Below are positions 38,701 through 50,800 of a DNA stretch of 64,000 nucleotides, piece by piece. Each line of letters begins with the position of its first letter. Within the stretch, counting starts at the first letter, position 1. Under the pieces are notes generated by a model. It was given only the letters and a program-made list of their open reading frames with translations. It did no database searches and was not told the origin of the DNA. The stretch is from Trochalopteron elliotii (Eukaryota; Chordata; Aves; Passeriformes; Leiothrichidae). Made by a program: the position numbers and the translations under genes. The DNA is taken from positions 310,001 to 374,000 of the forward strand of contig JANPWX010000444.1 of the NCBI GenBank assembly GCA_024734555.1. Reading direction: 5' to 3'.

Positions 38701-39249
38701 AAATTTTTTGTGCCAGCACTGGTGATAATAGAGTTACATACCCTCTGTAAAATAAAATGTGAAATTTACATGCAAAGTGGTGTGTTCTCCTGCTGCACAC
38801 ATATAATTCCCATTAGCATTAATGGGAAATATATGTGCCTATCAAGAAGAAAATATACCCCATTAAATTCCCAACCATCATGTCAGTTTCTGATGTCTTC
38901 TAATATGATCTATGCTCACACAGCAAAAAAAAATTAATAACTCAGCTCAAATATACTGGGTTTCATGTGTAGGTCTCAAAGGATTTATGAAGAATAAGTG
39001 CGTGCAACTGAGAGATACCTGTAAGGAAACTGGAACTTCAGTTGTGCCTGTGGCAATCAATGCCTGGCAGGCATACCCCAAAAATCCATGCAACAGATAC
39101 TGAAAGCAAAAGAGCATTGAAGTCAACACAGGTGAATATAGCACAACTCATCACAGAGCAAGTGTGTTATACACAAAACTAGCTTCTTTCTGAAAACCCA
39201 TGCTGGGTTTGCTCTGGATAAGTTCCAAATGCCCATCCAGCCTCTCATA
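35702..39249. other. Unique noncoding DNA, no gene seen
   Basis: AT-rich and without a recognised repeat or gene. An 82-codon frame at 36207-36455 spans a T-rich tract ending in CAG (36316), so it superficially resembles intron plus exon, but no good donor follows and no family is recognised. A 9-bp stem with a 4-base loop (38807-38828) is the only clear structure. Confidence 0.5.
38807..38828. repeat. 9-bp inverted repeat
   Basis: TTCCCATTA and TAATGGGAA pair perfectly around the loop GCAT. Confidence 0.75.
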
Positions 39250-39789
39250 CTCTCCCATGGGATGGTGCAGGGGGGTGGAAGTGTATAGGAATATAAAACT
39301 TATTGATTCAGATAAAGACAGGGAAATTGTTTATAAATTAGCGCAATGGGCAAAATAGACTAATTTGGGTAAAAATTAATTTACTGGTAATTAAAATAGA
39401 TTTGGGTGGAGAAAAAATGAAGACACCCCTTAAAAGAACACCTTTCCTCTCCACTTCCTCGTGCCCGACTTCACACTTCTATTTCTGACCTTTGCCCACT
39501 GGCACAGGTCAGAAATGTGCCCACGTGGCACATAGAGGATAGAGGGTGGAGGGGGCTATGGCTTCTCTCTGCAGATCCTTTCTACACACACATTCTCCCC
39601 CTGCTCCAATGTGGGCTCTCCATGGGCTGCAGTTCTTTAATGAAATACAGTCCTGCTCCACCATGAGATCCTCCACAGGTCCTCCTGCTGCAGTGGGTCT
39701 GTTGGCACTGCCCCTGGCCTCTTCCCACAGAGGCCACCACTCCTGCAGCCCTTCTGCTGCCAACGCCTTGGAGATCTAAAGCCAATACA
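39250..39789 (-). mobile_element. Avian ERV LTR-type repeat (minus strand)
   Basis: On the minus strand the element opens TGTATTGGCTTTAGATC and soon reads GGCGTTGGCAGCAGAAGGG, matching the start of a very common avian ERV LTR-type repeat (TGTATTGGGTTTG..., GTTTTGGTAGCAGGGGGG). On the plus strand the typical motifs GCTCCAATGTGGGCTCTCC, ATGGGCTGCAG and CTCCACCATGAGATCCTCCA follow a GATAAAGACAGGGA...GGGCAAAATAGACTAA segment and the CACCCCTTAAAAGAACACC stretch known from the other end of the family. The copy is much shorter than full-length members, so internal deletions are likely. The upper edge (39789) is firm; the lower edge is approximate. The 60-100-codon open frames on both strands here are by-products of the repeat. 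Confidence 0.75.
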
Positions 39790-42619
39790 GAGGCAAAGCA
39801 CACTGATCAGGATTTCTGTGTTGTGCCAGGTAGATATATTCCTAAAAGCAGCTGGACTTACTTCAGGCTGGACGCACTTTCTGGCTAAGGCTGAAGTTTT
39901 CAGCTTCAAATATTTGTAAGTGCTGGGCAAATACACCCTCTAAGAGGCTGAAAAATCCCATGCATATTTTATGCCCACAGGTTTGCAGTCCTTTGCTCTG
40001 ACTGACTCACAAAGTAATCTGTTCTCAATGTACGCAGTTCTTACCAGTAAATTTAATTTTTCATTGGTTAAAACCAGATCATTTCCAATGTGAATATGTC
40101 TTGCGTAAAGGAGTGTGACACTAAAGTCTTATCCTGAAGTAATGTAATTGCAACTGGATGAGCTGACTGCTATTAGAGCATATAAGGTGTAGTAAATAGG
40201 CATTCTGGTTCATATCACTGACAATCAAGAGAAAGGATATCTAGATGAGAGATGGACTAAACAGTTTGGCAGGAAATATGGAAAATTAAATGGGTTGCTG
40301 TGATTTTTTCAGACATGAGAGAAAATATGATGTCATTTGTGCTATTAAATATAAAAAAGGCAATCTACAAACATATATCCACAGAATATCAAAACAAAAA
40401 TAACATTATTCAGAAAAGTCTGGTCATTCTGCAATTTTTAATATTTAAGTGGTCTTTTGTGTGGAATCCTATGAGTCTAATTCTGACTCTACTGTGAAAT
40501 ACAGAAAAAGTAAGAAGCAAACATTTGCTTCATAGATTTTATATTAACATACCTGCAGATTATTTGAAATAGTCCCAACTAAAGATGAAAATTCACTAAA
40601 CTGTGATTTCAAGTCTTGTATTATTTTTATATTTTTCTCTTTCCTTTGCCCTACCTTTCTCAAATTACATGGATTTTTACATTTCATCATTTATAACAGA
40701 ATAAAACCCAAATGTCCTAGGGCAAGAATCTATGAAGTAGGCAATGTCCCAAGAATAGAGAGTTATTTCCTTTCTTCACCATCTTAGCCTTCAAGGAATT
40801 GATTTTAGGGGCATGACAAAAATAGCTCAGGAAATAGGTCCAGGCTCTGATGTAACACAGCAGTTCTGTGATTTCAGCAGAGATATGCCAATTCACACCT
40901 GCCAGGAAATCTGGCCTTCACCCCTGAAGTGGCAATTGCAAGATGTATATCACTTCATGATGAGATTTATATTATCAAGCACATTCTGTGGAGTTTTCCT
41001 TGCTAGCTTCAGGGGAATAGATATTTACAGATGAGTCATTGACATGTCTTGAGCGATCACAGAATCTCCAGAGAATCACCAACCTTTTCTTCACAGCAGC
41101 AAAAGTAAGAGAAGTCACATTTTCTAAAGCTCTAAAATGTTGCTGGTTTATTGGAGATCATGTCCTCTACACCCCTTCAGCTCTTTGATTAATATATTTG
41201 GATAATACTTACATTTTATGCATATATATATCAAGCTTTCATTCCAAATTGTTTGGGTGACTCTGTTATGATTCATAATAATTTTTGCGTTAAAAAAAAG
41301 GACAAAAAAATGGATTATGTAAAAAATCTTCAAAACACTATAAAAAATAGAATGAAATATGAATGAATACCAAGAAGTCAAAAAAGACAGAAGTGAAAGT
41401 TTTTCAGAAATATTGGAAGTCCTCATTCAAATGTCTCTCAGTATTGAAATAATGGTCTTTTTTTCTTATATTTGTATCTCTTTTCTTTGTAAAGGTCTTC
41501 ATAACCTTTTCTCCTTTGTAGTTCAACATTATTAAATCTCCTACTGAAAAAACTACAGCCAAAAGTGTCAATGAAAGCATGTATCCTTTGAAAAATTCCA
41601 AAGTACATCCGAATTATGTCCTTCAGATTTTCAAGTCTGCAATGGTGGATTTGGCAAAAAAATGTGATGGTTTTCAGGTACAGCTATTGTTCAAGTAGCA
41701 TGTGTCAGACAAAATTAGGAATCTTTTACTGTATGTTGAAGTACATGTTCTTCTTTCCTTCTCAACATGTAACTTTAAATATAGATTAAACAGCGTGTTC
41801 CCAAATTTTTGTCAAAGCCATATGAAATAAATGGCAATGGTATATTACTTTTATCCAAACATACTTATTTTCCTGAATAACTGACAAAAAAGAACTACTG
41901 AAACAGGAGAAAAGCTGCTAAAAGTCTCAAAGCAATTGTTGCTTGCCTGTAAAATGAAATTTTAGAGAGAGTAATGGGCCACATAAGCAATCCCATTCTA
42001 CTTATGACAGAGAAATAAAACAAAACTGAATGTAAAACAAGCCCTTAGCTGACTAAAAGCAGCTTTATTCATAATTTGGAGTATTGTGAGCACAGGTCAG
42101 ATGCAGATTTCAGCCTGATCCAACCTTGTCATTTGACTATAACTTCTCACTTTTTATCTGCTATGAGGCTCTAATTTTCATTGATTAAAACCGCAATGAT
42201 TTTCCAGAATACTGAAGAAAAGAATAACAAAATTGGAAACTTTGCAATTTGTCATATTAATGAGTGGAGTATAATTAATAGCAAGAAAGAACTGAGACCC
42301 AGTACAATAGCTCAATTCATCACAATATCAGTAAGTCCATTTAGTGAAGCAGAAAAGAGGGAAATTACAGGCTTCAGAAATATGTGAATTCATATGACCA
42401 TCATGAGAGTCTAATATTTGTATGGATAAAAATAATAACTGTTCTGGATAATGGAAGGAGTAAGTAGGTAGACAGGCTTAACATATAGAGCAAAATTACA
42501 GAAAAAAAAAGCCAATTAGAAGTTCCACATTTAGACATGACTTAAAAGATATACCAAGCGAAATTAACCTTAGGGTGTCACAAAATGTCTCACAAGCTTG
42601 GCAATTATAAGTAAAATAA
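39790..42619. other. Unique noncoding DNA, no gene seen
   Basis: No gene or clear repeat. Around 40855-40925 the sequence ATATGCCAATTCACACCTGCC followed by AATCTGGCC faintly resembles an old amniote interspersed motif, but too little matches to annotate it. Confidence 0.55.
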
Positions 42620-42624
42620 CATGC

Positions 42625-43176
42625 TGTGATGGTTTGAAAGCAAAACTAGTGAGAGGCTCCAAGTCAGAAATACAATTTAATAGGAAAAGAAAAAAAAGAA
42701 ATAAAATAAATGCAATAATACAAAAGACCCCTGACAGAGTCAGAATACAACCTGAGCAAGATGATGGAAGCAGCAATCCCGTAGAAAGGTCTGGTAGCTC
42801 TGATCCTCTGTAGATCCAGTGGGTAAGGTACCCCGTATTGTCCCAGATCCCAGATTATATGCAGGTGAGAATGCTTGGCTCCTCCCCCTGGGTGGAGCAT
42901 CTCACAATGGAATAATGAGTCATACAGGGGGGTCCTTGATGGCCCATTAACGGGAGATAACTCCTGGTGGGAGTTATCTGTAAGTCATCAGCAGGCCATT
43001 AACAGAAAACACGTTATCAAAAGACCCATTAGCAGAGGACACCTTAACAAAAGACACCCTAACAGAAAAGAGGGAGGGGAGAGTCTGGAGGAATGCTGCT
43101 TCAGCAATAGGTTTCCACAGTTCATGAAGATGGTGGTAGAATACTCCGTGCACGTTCTACACCACAGCCCAGGACA
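42625..43176 (-). mobile_element. ERV solo LTR, copy 1 (5-bp TSD CATGC)
   Basis: On the minus strand this 552-bp element starts TGTCCTGGGCTGTGGTG and ends AAACCATCACA, so it has the TG...CA termini of an LTR. CATGC precedes it (42620-42624) and follows it (43177-43181): a perfect 5-bp target duplication, the usual size for class III (ERVL-like) elements. In the element's own direction a TATAAT box (plus 42854-42859) is followed about 180 bases later by ATTAAA (plus 42676-42681), fitting a promoter and a poly(A) signal. The U3 part contains a run of 14-20-bp units of the GACACCTTAACAAAA type (plus about 42998-43070). No internal coding region is present. It is about 80% alike by eye to the copy at 47344-47892. 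Confidence 0.93.
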
Positions 43177-43181
43177 CATGC

Positions 43182-46100
43182 TCTCCCTTAGGAAATTGAA
43201 AAATGTATTTTAAACTCTGTCTTTTTTGGATTGATGTTCTTGCCTTCATTGATGTGTAGTCTCTTGAATTATCTACCTAAGCATTTTCTTAAAGACAAAA
43301 AGAAAACACCCAGGAAAGGGAGAACGACGACTAAAAGAAAAGAGAACATAATTTCATTTAAAATCTACCCTTCCCTTTTATTTTTATCTGAAAATGTAGC
43401 AGATAAAATAGTTGCTGAAAGATAAGAAGCAGAATTAATTTCTTTTCTGCATGAAAGATTGTATCTGGCACGTGCTTGAAGTGCACTCTCATCCAGGGTT
43501 GAGCTAAGACGAAAGGTATTTCTAAAACTTTTTTTCAAGGCTTTTCCATTTTGCACAACGTAAAACAGAAGATTTATCAAACCAATCCAGAGCAAATGAC
43601 CAGAATTCCCCTGTCCTGTGACTGCAGTCTATAAGAATGGAGATGAAATTTTAAATTCTGCTCCAGGAAGAAGTTTATACTTTTAAAGTAGTTTTTACAG
43701 TGAATATTTGCATAGTTGCCCAGCAAGGACTGTCATCGTGATCTTGACTATCATGGGTGATTTTAGAAACTGTGAACCTACAAAATCCTGGCTGTATTCT
43801 TTATCTCTGTCTTTTCCTTGATGAAAAAATTCAGGGTTTTTTCACATATCTCTAGGATTAGATGAAACTCAGCAGAATTTTGATTTGTACTGAGTTACCT
43901 ATGGGGAGGAGACACTAAGAAGCACTTTGGCACCTCTGTCTTGCTGCAGATTTAAAATGCACTTAGTATCGTGTGGCAAATGATAACCATAAAATTATGA
44001 TTTCATGCGGTACAAGATGAAATCCTTACTCTTACTCCAGTAATTGTCAAAATAAAGGATTCAAGTTATGCCATTTAGCATTTTAATTGCAGGCTTTGTT
44101 CTTAGTGTGGATTAATTTTATGCCATATTATGTTCTTGTAATAATTTTCCCATGAAATGAAGTATCGGGGAATGGAAAATATATCGTCTTATGTACAATA
44201 TTCCATGAATTAGAATAATGTACTCTAGTACCTTGACCTTTTCTATATTCTGTAATTTGACTGAATGGTCATTGCACTTTTCCCTCATTAACAAACTGAA
44301 TAACCAATTGCTGAATTGATGACATGGGCATGAAGTCAAGAAACAGAATAATGAAATAGTCACAGCAGCATAGTATATAGATGACTATGTCTAAGAGAAC
44401 ACATGAGCCACTAAATCTCAGAATCAGTGAAAGGGACTGGAATAAGAGCAGAAAGTCCACAGGAAAGGAAACCTTTTCATGACAATAGAGCAAGTTTAGC
44501 CTATCCTTATTAAGCCCTTGTAAAATTCTATTGCCACATGAAACATTAGAGCAAGTAAAATGTTAAGGTTTAATTTTAACAATAAACACATCACTAGACT
44601 AGACAAGGCTTAAAGTTTCTTTAACAAAGAACTTAACATCAAATATTTATAAGCGGATTTAAGGTCTAATGAACTGACAGTCATCATATAGACACAATAG
44701 TACAATGATGGAAGTATTACAAATTAGCCATAGAAGACCATTGTCTAGGCCTACCCTTTCAACCAGACTATACCCACAAGGACAGCATTTCCCTCATAAT
44801 ACTCTGTTAGTATCATGAAAGCATAATGCACATACTAGAATTGAGAAAATTAGGTCACAAGAAGACAGAAGAGACGTTATAGTTGCACACTATGGAGAAG
44901 AGAGGATTTCTCTCCTGCTGGATTCAGTTTGTAGTTGATTGCAGTAAACATTGCTTATCTGTTTATACTCAGCTTTAAAAATACTTACAGTAATTTTGTA
45001 GCACTGATTTCCATACACAGTCTTCTCTGACTTCTAGTAGGGAGTTCTTCTGATCATGATTGTCTTCCTTACTGAAGCCATGAGATTCATAAAGAGGGGT
45101 AGTATGCAAGCTTGTGATAACCTTTTATCAGCTTTCTAGCCAGTGGTGCCCTGGTTCACCAGGAGGAAGAATGAAATACCTTTAGTTCAGGAAAAAAAGG
45201 AAGTACTGCAAATTTACAACTAAATATGAACTCTTGCTTCAGTAATGTTATTTTAAAACTGCTGTGTTTCTCCAGTACAGCTGGAATTATTTCCATGGAT
45301 TTGCATGGGGTTACTTAAGCTTGTATTATCATAGTTCTTCCTCATATCAGGAAGAAAGACTTTGTGATTATTTACAGTCCTAAGTAACAACTAGATAATA
45401 TTTACAGTTAGGTAATACTGCAAATGTAACTTTCCCAGGTTGCTCTCATTAGAATTCTGGGTAGAGTGAAAGAGAACAAAAAATTTTACACTTTCTACCA
45501 GTTTACATAAAAGAGCTGGAAATTCATTTTGTAGGTTTCATCATTCATTTTGATGTTCTTTCCTTTTTTCCCAAGAAAGAAGTATATTTAAAATTTCCAA
45601 AACTGCCTCAGAGGTAAGTGGTATCCAAATATTTTTCTGTAAAAATAAAATATATACAATGCCAATGGTATTTGGCCATAGATTGATGATGTATTGCACA
45701 AGGATATAGAGACATCATTACTATGAAACTTGTAACATTGTAGTTTAGGGTATATTTAACCGTTAATACAAATCATTTTTATTTTCCCTGTTTGGAATTC
45801 AAAGCACTTTTATTTAAATATTTAGTTTGTTTGCAGGGTTTTTTTTCCTATGTTTGCCTACACTGTGGCTGCTACAATTTTTTCCTTTAACAAAAGTAGA
45901 ATAGAGTACTGGATTGCAAACAACAAGAGTAATATGAAGAACTCCAAAAGCACCAGCTTAAGTTGAATACATTTCAGTGTAAATGAGTCTGAAATTGGGC
46001 TTTCAATAGAAACTGGTGAAAATATATTTTACACTGGAACTCTCATCCAAATCAATTTTGACAATAGGATAAATCTGTAATTTAAACTTGCAAAACCTCC

Positions 46101-46869
46101 CAGAAAACAGACAGGCACAAACACCCTGAAATTCTAGTTTCTGATCTTTCTCTGTACTTCCCTGATATGTCTCCTCCACTCAGGTTCCATACCATGATTA
46201 GTGACTGATTTCCTTCATGTATATTATATATAGTCATTGGGGAGAATTTGTCTTCTGACAATATTTTCTGAGTAATTGAAATGCATGGAGGCTTTCTATT
46301 ATGTGTGATTAGTTGCTTGATCTTCATTCCAAAAAACAAAAGGATCTCTAGAGACACCAAAGATTAACATTTACTTAAATGTCTTTCGAGTACCAAAGGT
46401 AACATTTGGTCTTGGTAATCCACCCTTTGCAAATGTGCTGCCTACCAGTCCAATGACTTTACCTAGAGGTATTCCTCTGATCCATATCTGACTCCAGAGG
46501 CAGTGGGACTTGGTGATTGGGCAGACACCCAGACTGCTGATCCACCAGCCAAAATTTGTGTACTCTGAGATGAAGACCTCTTGGCTCTGAGTGATAATTC
46601 AGTCAGAACTGCAGCAAATTAGGCAAAGACCTTGAAGAATTAAGCCATTAAAAACCTCCCAACAGCTGAAAAGGTAATAAAAGGAAGGAAATTTAGCAAT
46701 AGGTGCTAGAGAAAAGGAAGACAGGGAGCTATTCCAAAAAATAGGTGGCTGGTTTTGAAGCTTTGATGTTTCAACAATTTTCAGTTAATTCAGGGCTGAG
46801 AAGGTTAACTATGAAATTCTATCCCTGAAATTTGAAAAGTCCTACTCCAAATAAAAATTAAACTTTAGG
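43182..46869. other. Unique noncoding DNA, no gene seen
   Basis: This stretch lies between two LTRs of one family but is not retroviral: no protease, polymerase, gag or env-like frame can be seen, no primer binding site borders the LTRs, and each LTR has its own target duplication. It is ordinary host sequence. Confidence 0.65.
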
Positions 46870-46978
46870 TCTTTTCTTTTCTTTCTCTCTCTTTCTCTTT
46901 TTTTCCTTTTTCTTTTTCTTTCCTACCCTTCTTCCTTTCTCTCTCTTTCTTTTGTTTGCTTTTCCTTTTTTTTTTCCC
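46870..46978 (+). repeat. Polypyrimidine tract, about 109 bases
   Basis: Almost pure C and T on the plus strand, broken by one A near 46925 and two G near 46954-46958. It contains many (CTTT)n and (CT)n segments with mirror symmetry, a composition known to allow triplex (H-DNA) formation. It ends in CCCAATCAG at 46984, which also makes it look like a very strong 3' splice site. Confidence 0.9.
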
Positions 46979-47338
46979 AATCAGAGGCTTTGAAGAGCAA
47001 ACAAGAATTTTGGAAGCTGGCAAGTCTACCTAAGTTTCAACAAAACAATTTAAAAAGAGCATGAAACTGTTGCCATAATTTTTGTGCTGATAAGGAAGAT
47101 GTGCACTAAAGTCTTTACAAAGAATTCCATGGATGAAGGTGTGGGTGTTAAAGTCTTTGAAATGGTTCTTGCTGTGTCTGCTAACTCTGGGCAGCAGGTT
47201 TGTTACCCAGGCCACACAGCTCGGCTCCTGGAACAGACAAGGGTCTGCACAGGCCAGAGTTACCTCAGCTTTGGGGTAAAATGGCAGGTTCAAGGGGAAT
47301 ATATGGTAGGCGTTTTGGGAAGGCTAGACCTTCCCTGT
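46979..47338. other. Noncoding spacer before second LTR
   Basis: Locally GC-richer than the surroundings from about 47160 to 47338. Open frames on both strands are under 95 codons and carry no recognisable domain. Part of it may belong to an unrecognised repeat. Confidence 0.45.
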
Positions 47339-47343
47339 CCCTC

Positions 47344-47892
47344 TGTAGTGGCTTGAAAGCAAAACGAGTAAGAGGCTCCAAGTATGAAATACAATTTAAT
47401 AAGAAGAAAAAAAAGTAAAGTAAAATGAAATAAATGCAATAATACAAAAGACCACTGTCAGAGTCAGAATGCAACCTGTGCAGGGTGATGGAAGCAGTCC
47501 AGATGAGGGGGTCTTCCTGAAGCAGTGATCCCATAGAAAGGTCTGGTAGCTCTGGTCCTCTGGGAATCCAGTGGGCAAGGGCTGCTTGTACTGTCCCAAA
47601 TCCCAGATTATATTCAGGTGAGAATGCTTGGCTCTTCCCCTGGGCGGAGTATCTCACAATGGGATGATATGAGTCATACAAGGGGTCCTTGATGGCCCAT
47701 TAAAGAGAGATAACTCCCAGAGGGAGGTATCTATGAGTCATGCAGCAGGCATTTGATGGGCCATTAACAGAGGACACATTAACAGAAGAGGGAGGGGGAC
47801 CTGGGAGAAGACTACTTCAGCAATTGGATTCAACAGTTCATGAAGATGGTGACAGAATACTTTGTGCATATCTTATACTACAACCCAGGACA
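47344..47892 (-). mobile_element. ERV solo LTR, copy 2 (5-bp TSD CCCTC)
   Basis: Same family and strand as the element at 42625-43176. On the minus strand it starts TGTCCTGGGTTGTAGTATAA and ends CAAGCCACTACA. CCCTC lies on both sides (47339-47343 and 47893-47897), a perfect 5-bp duplication different from that of copy 1, so the two were inserted independently. TATAAT (plus 47607-47612) and ATTAAA (plus 47395-47400) are placed as in copy 1. Copy 2 has about 30 extra bases near 47497-47526 and lacks most of the tandem units seen in copy 1. No internal genes remain. Open frames of 60-140 codons on both strands (for example 47265-47681 minus) come from the repeat. Confidence 0.93.
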
Positions 47893-47897
47893 CCCTC

Positions 47898-50800
47898 AGC
47901 CAGTGGGGAAAGGAAAAGGACTCCGCGTGGCTGGGAGTTCAGGATGGAAGGAGGCTGCACCCTCCAAAACATCGAGAAAATCCTGCAGGCATGTGCCCCG
48001 GTGTGCTCTCTCCCTTTATTCAGATAAAGAGTCAGGACTCTGTCTCCTTTTTGGACACTGGCTTTTCATAGCTTGATTTTCATTCAGTGCTAATGGCTAT
48101 TAGCCGAGCATAGAAGTCACTAAATGAAGCTGAACAGAGTGGTTAGTTTCATACCTGGGGATGTATTAGAGAATTCAAAATATCCCCAGCAGAAGAGACG
48201 TGTTCAGATCCTCTACGGAAAGGAGTAGCGACCCTTCTGCAGGCAGAATTCCTCCAAAATTGGTGTATAGACAAGCTACAGGCAGTTAAAGGTCTTACAG
48301 CCAGCATATGAACTACTGAGTGCACACTGACCTCACACCTTGCCAGAAGTCTCAAACCATGAAGTACAGAATAAAGTCGGTGCTACTGCCAGAAAAAGAA
48401 CTAAACCTTTCAACACCCCCTGTATTAATAAATCAGATTAAAAATGGGAGCACATAATGTCCAGCAACACAATAATTTCTCTTAAAACTTCTATGAAAAT
48501 TGAAAATTTTGAGAGAAGTGCCACAGCTGCTTTCCTGGTTAATGTGAATTAGAGCCCTGTGACAAACTAGGTAATTCAGACTGTGCCTAATTTGTGGAAA
48601 TGGGGAAAGAACTACGATGGATTGTGCAGTTAAAACCAAGAGCTTATTCACATGTTGTATAAAAATGGAACATCATCAGCCCAATGGAATTCTTCAGAGC
48701 AGCACTGCTAAAATACCATGTCAGTCAAGGGGTGTGACACAGAACCAATGAATTAACATTAATTAATGTCATGCTGCTACACCAGCTACCAAGACACCCA
48801 AATTGGTAATACTAATACTTAAAGGAGACACCAGTTATAAAGGGTAAATAGATGAAACGTGACCTTTCAAATGATGCACTTCTTACTTCCTAAGGGGCTC
48901 TACCTTGTAAATGTATAGATAAAGTGTGGCGGACAAGAACTAAGCATTTTTTGTCTCAATTGTTCTGACTGTTATGACAGGAAAGATGTGATTGGAAGAT
49001 AAGGTCCTTTGGAGGTGGGGCAGTGCTGTACTGAGCCAGCTTCCTGCTCCACCTTGAGACTCATGTTCAGTCTTCCCCTCCTCAACTCACTTCCTGAAGG
49101 AGGGCTCCAAGGGCTGGTAGTATCTGTGTGAACAGAACAGGGGGAAAAATCCTGTTTGCTTAACAGATGTGCACCAGGTTAACTATAAAAGGAAGCCAAT
49201 CCATCTCTATCCACCACCAGTCTGGACTTGATTTCTGTCTTTTAGGTTTTTACTCTCCCCTGCTAATCTTCATATAGTACCAATACTAAAATACTCACAC
49301 CCTTTCATATAGGACATACCTAAATTACCTTGACTTACAAAAGCTAGCACCCACAAGTCACGTATCTGCCTTCCACCTTTCATTTGTCATTCACTTCCAG
49401 TAAGATTATAACTGTTCTCAAGTGAGGATTATTTTCTGCTATATAATCTAAACTAGTAAAAGGGACCTGATCCCACAGATGGCCCCAAAATATCTCTGTA
49501 AACAACTACAGTGCCAAGAGCAAACACATTTTTTCCCCCATACTTTTTTCAGTGTTGGACATCCATTACTCATTTCAGAGGAGGCAGAGAAGAGGAAAAT
49601 CTGGGTCTCTGGATGGGAATACCAAACAAAATGCAACATGATTCTCTTGAGAAGAAATTGAAACTTACTGTATCGATCTACTTTTGGTAATTTTGTTTAC
49701 TTTTTAGTTGAAATTGAAGGGAGGGACGAAAAAAGGCACAAATTTGTTGAGCACTGTCAGTTCCACAAGGCTTGATGAAGGAATTGCAAATCTCACATGA
49801 CTACACTGTAAATCTCACTGTACAAATCTCTGTTTTCTTCAGTTCAAGGATTTGAGGAACAATTTGCAGAAAGTACTTCAATGACCTGAAGGAAGGACTT
49901 TGTGGGTGCATTTTATATTTGTTATATGTTTCATTAGATTTATTGTGAGTTTGAGTTTCGGAGACCCTTAAGAATTGTGTAGTATTTCCATGAAGAAAGA
50001 GTAATTTATCTGATTTCTGCTCCTCCCCAGTTCAGGATATATAAGCTTTACAGTCCATTTCACATTTAAGTGTATGAAGATATTTCTTTACAGATATTTC
50101 AATTTAAGACAGAAAACAGATGGACAACTTTGTCTACACCAGTTCTGTCTTCCAGACAATCTTAAAGGATAAACTTATGTTCAGTAAATTACAATTATAA
50201 GATGAAAGTTACCTCTGTCGCTTGCCTTAGTTACAGTTACATTTATCTGGTTCTTAGAAATAATTTCTTAAAATATTTTGAAGATTTGCAGTACAGATTT
50301 AAAAAGCTTTTCCCTCAGTTATAACTGGCAGAAAAAATAGGGTTAATTTTTCTTCTTATAACTGTTATTTAACTGCTGTTATGCTTTTTAATATCAAGCA
50401 TTCAAAAAATCCTATTATTTTATGAAAGCTAAAAACAACGTAATTCAGAATTAAAACAAAAGAGTGACAGTCTTTTCACCTGGCTCACCTTTCAGCTGAA
50501 CCTGAATCCCACCTAAGCAATTGAGTGGAGAGGGGCAACTTCAGATCCGGCTGAGATCATCTCTCCCATTTCTTGGAAGCGGGCTTCAGAATGTGATAAG
50601 TAATGTCAGCAAATGCCTTTCATACATCTCTCAGCTATGACATGTCTCTAATTTAATTGCCTAACAGAAATCAGCAGGACTGGCAGGTTCAGAAGTACTC
50701 TGATCTCAGGAATCAAGGTAAGAAGCACCCTAGCACACTGGTAGCAGAGTTGAGATGTAAAGGGAGGTGGTACTTTGAGGACAGCAGAAGTTTCGTGTGC

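Noticed and set aside
40855..40925. Possible ancient amniote repeat motif (ATATGCCAATTCACACC ... ATCTGGCC)
   Set aside because: Only two short motifs match from memory; too weak to name a family or borders.
47265..47681. 138-codon minus-strand frame
   Set aside because: Mostly LTR sequence of copy 2; not a gene.
42625..47892. One full-length provirus bounded by two LTRs
   Set aside because: Each LTR has its own target duplication, and no retroviral genes, primer binding site or polypurine tract lie between them.
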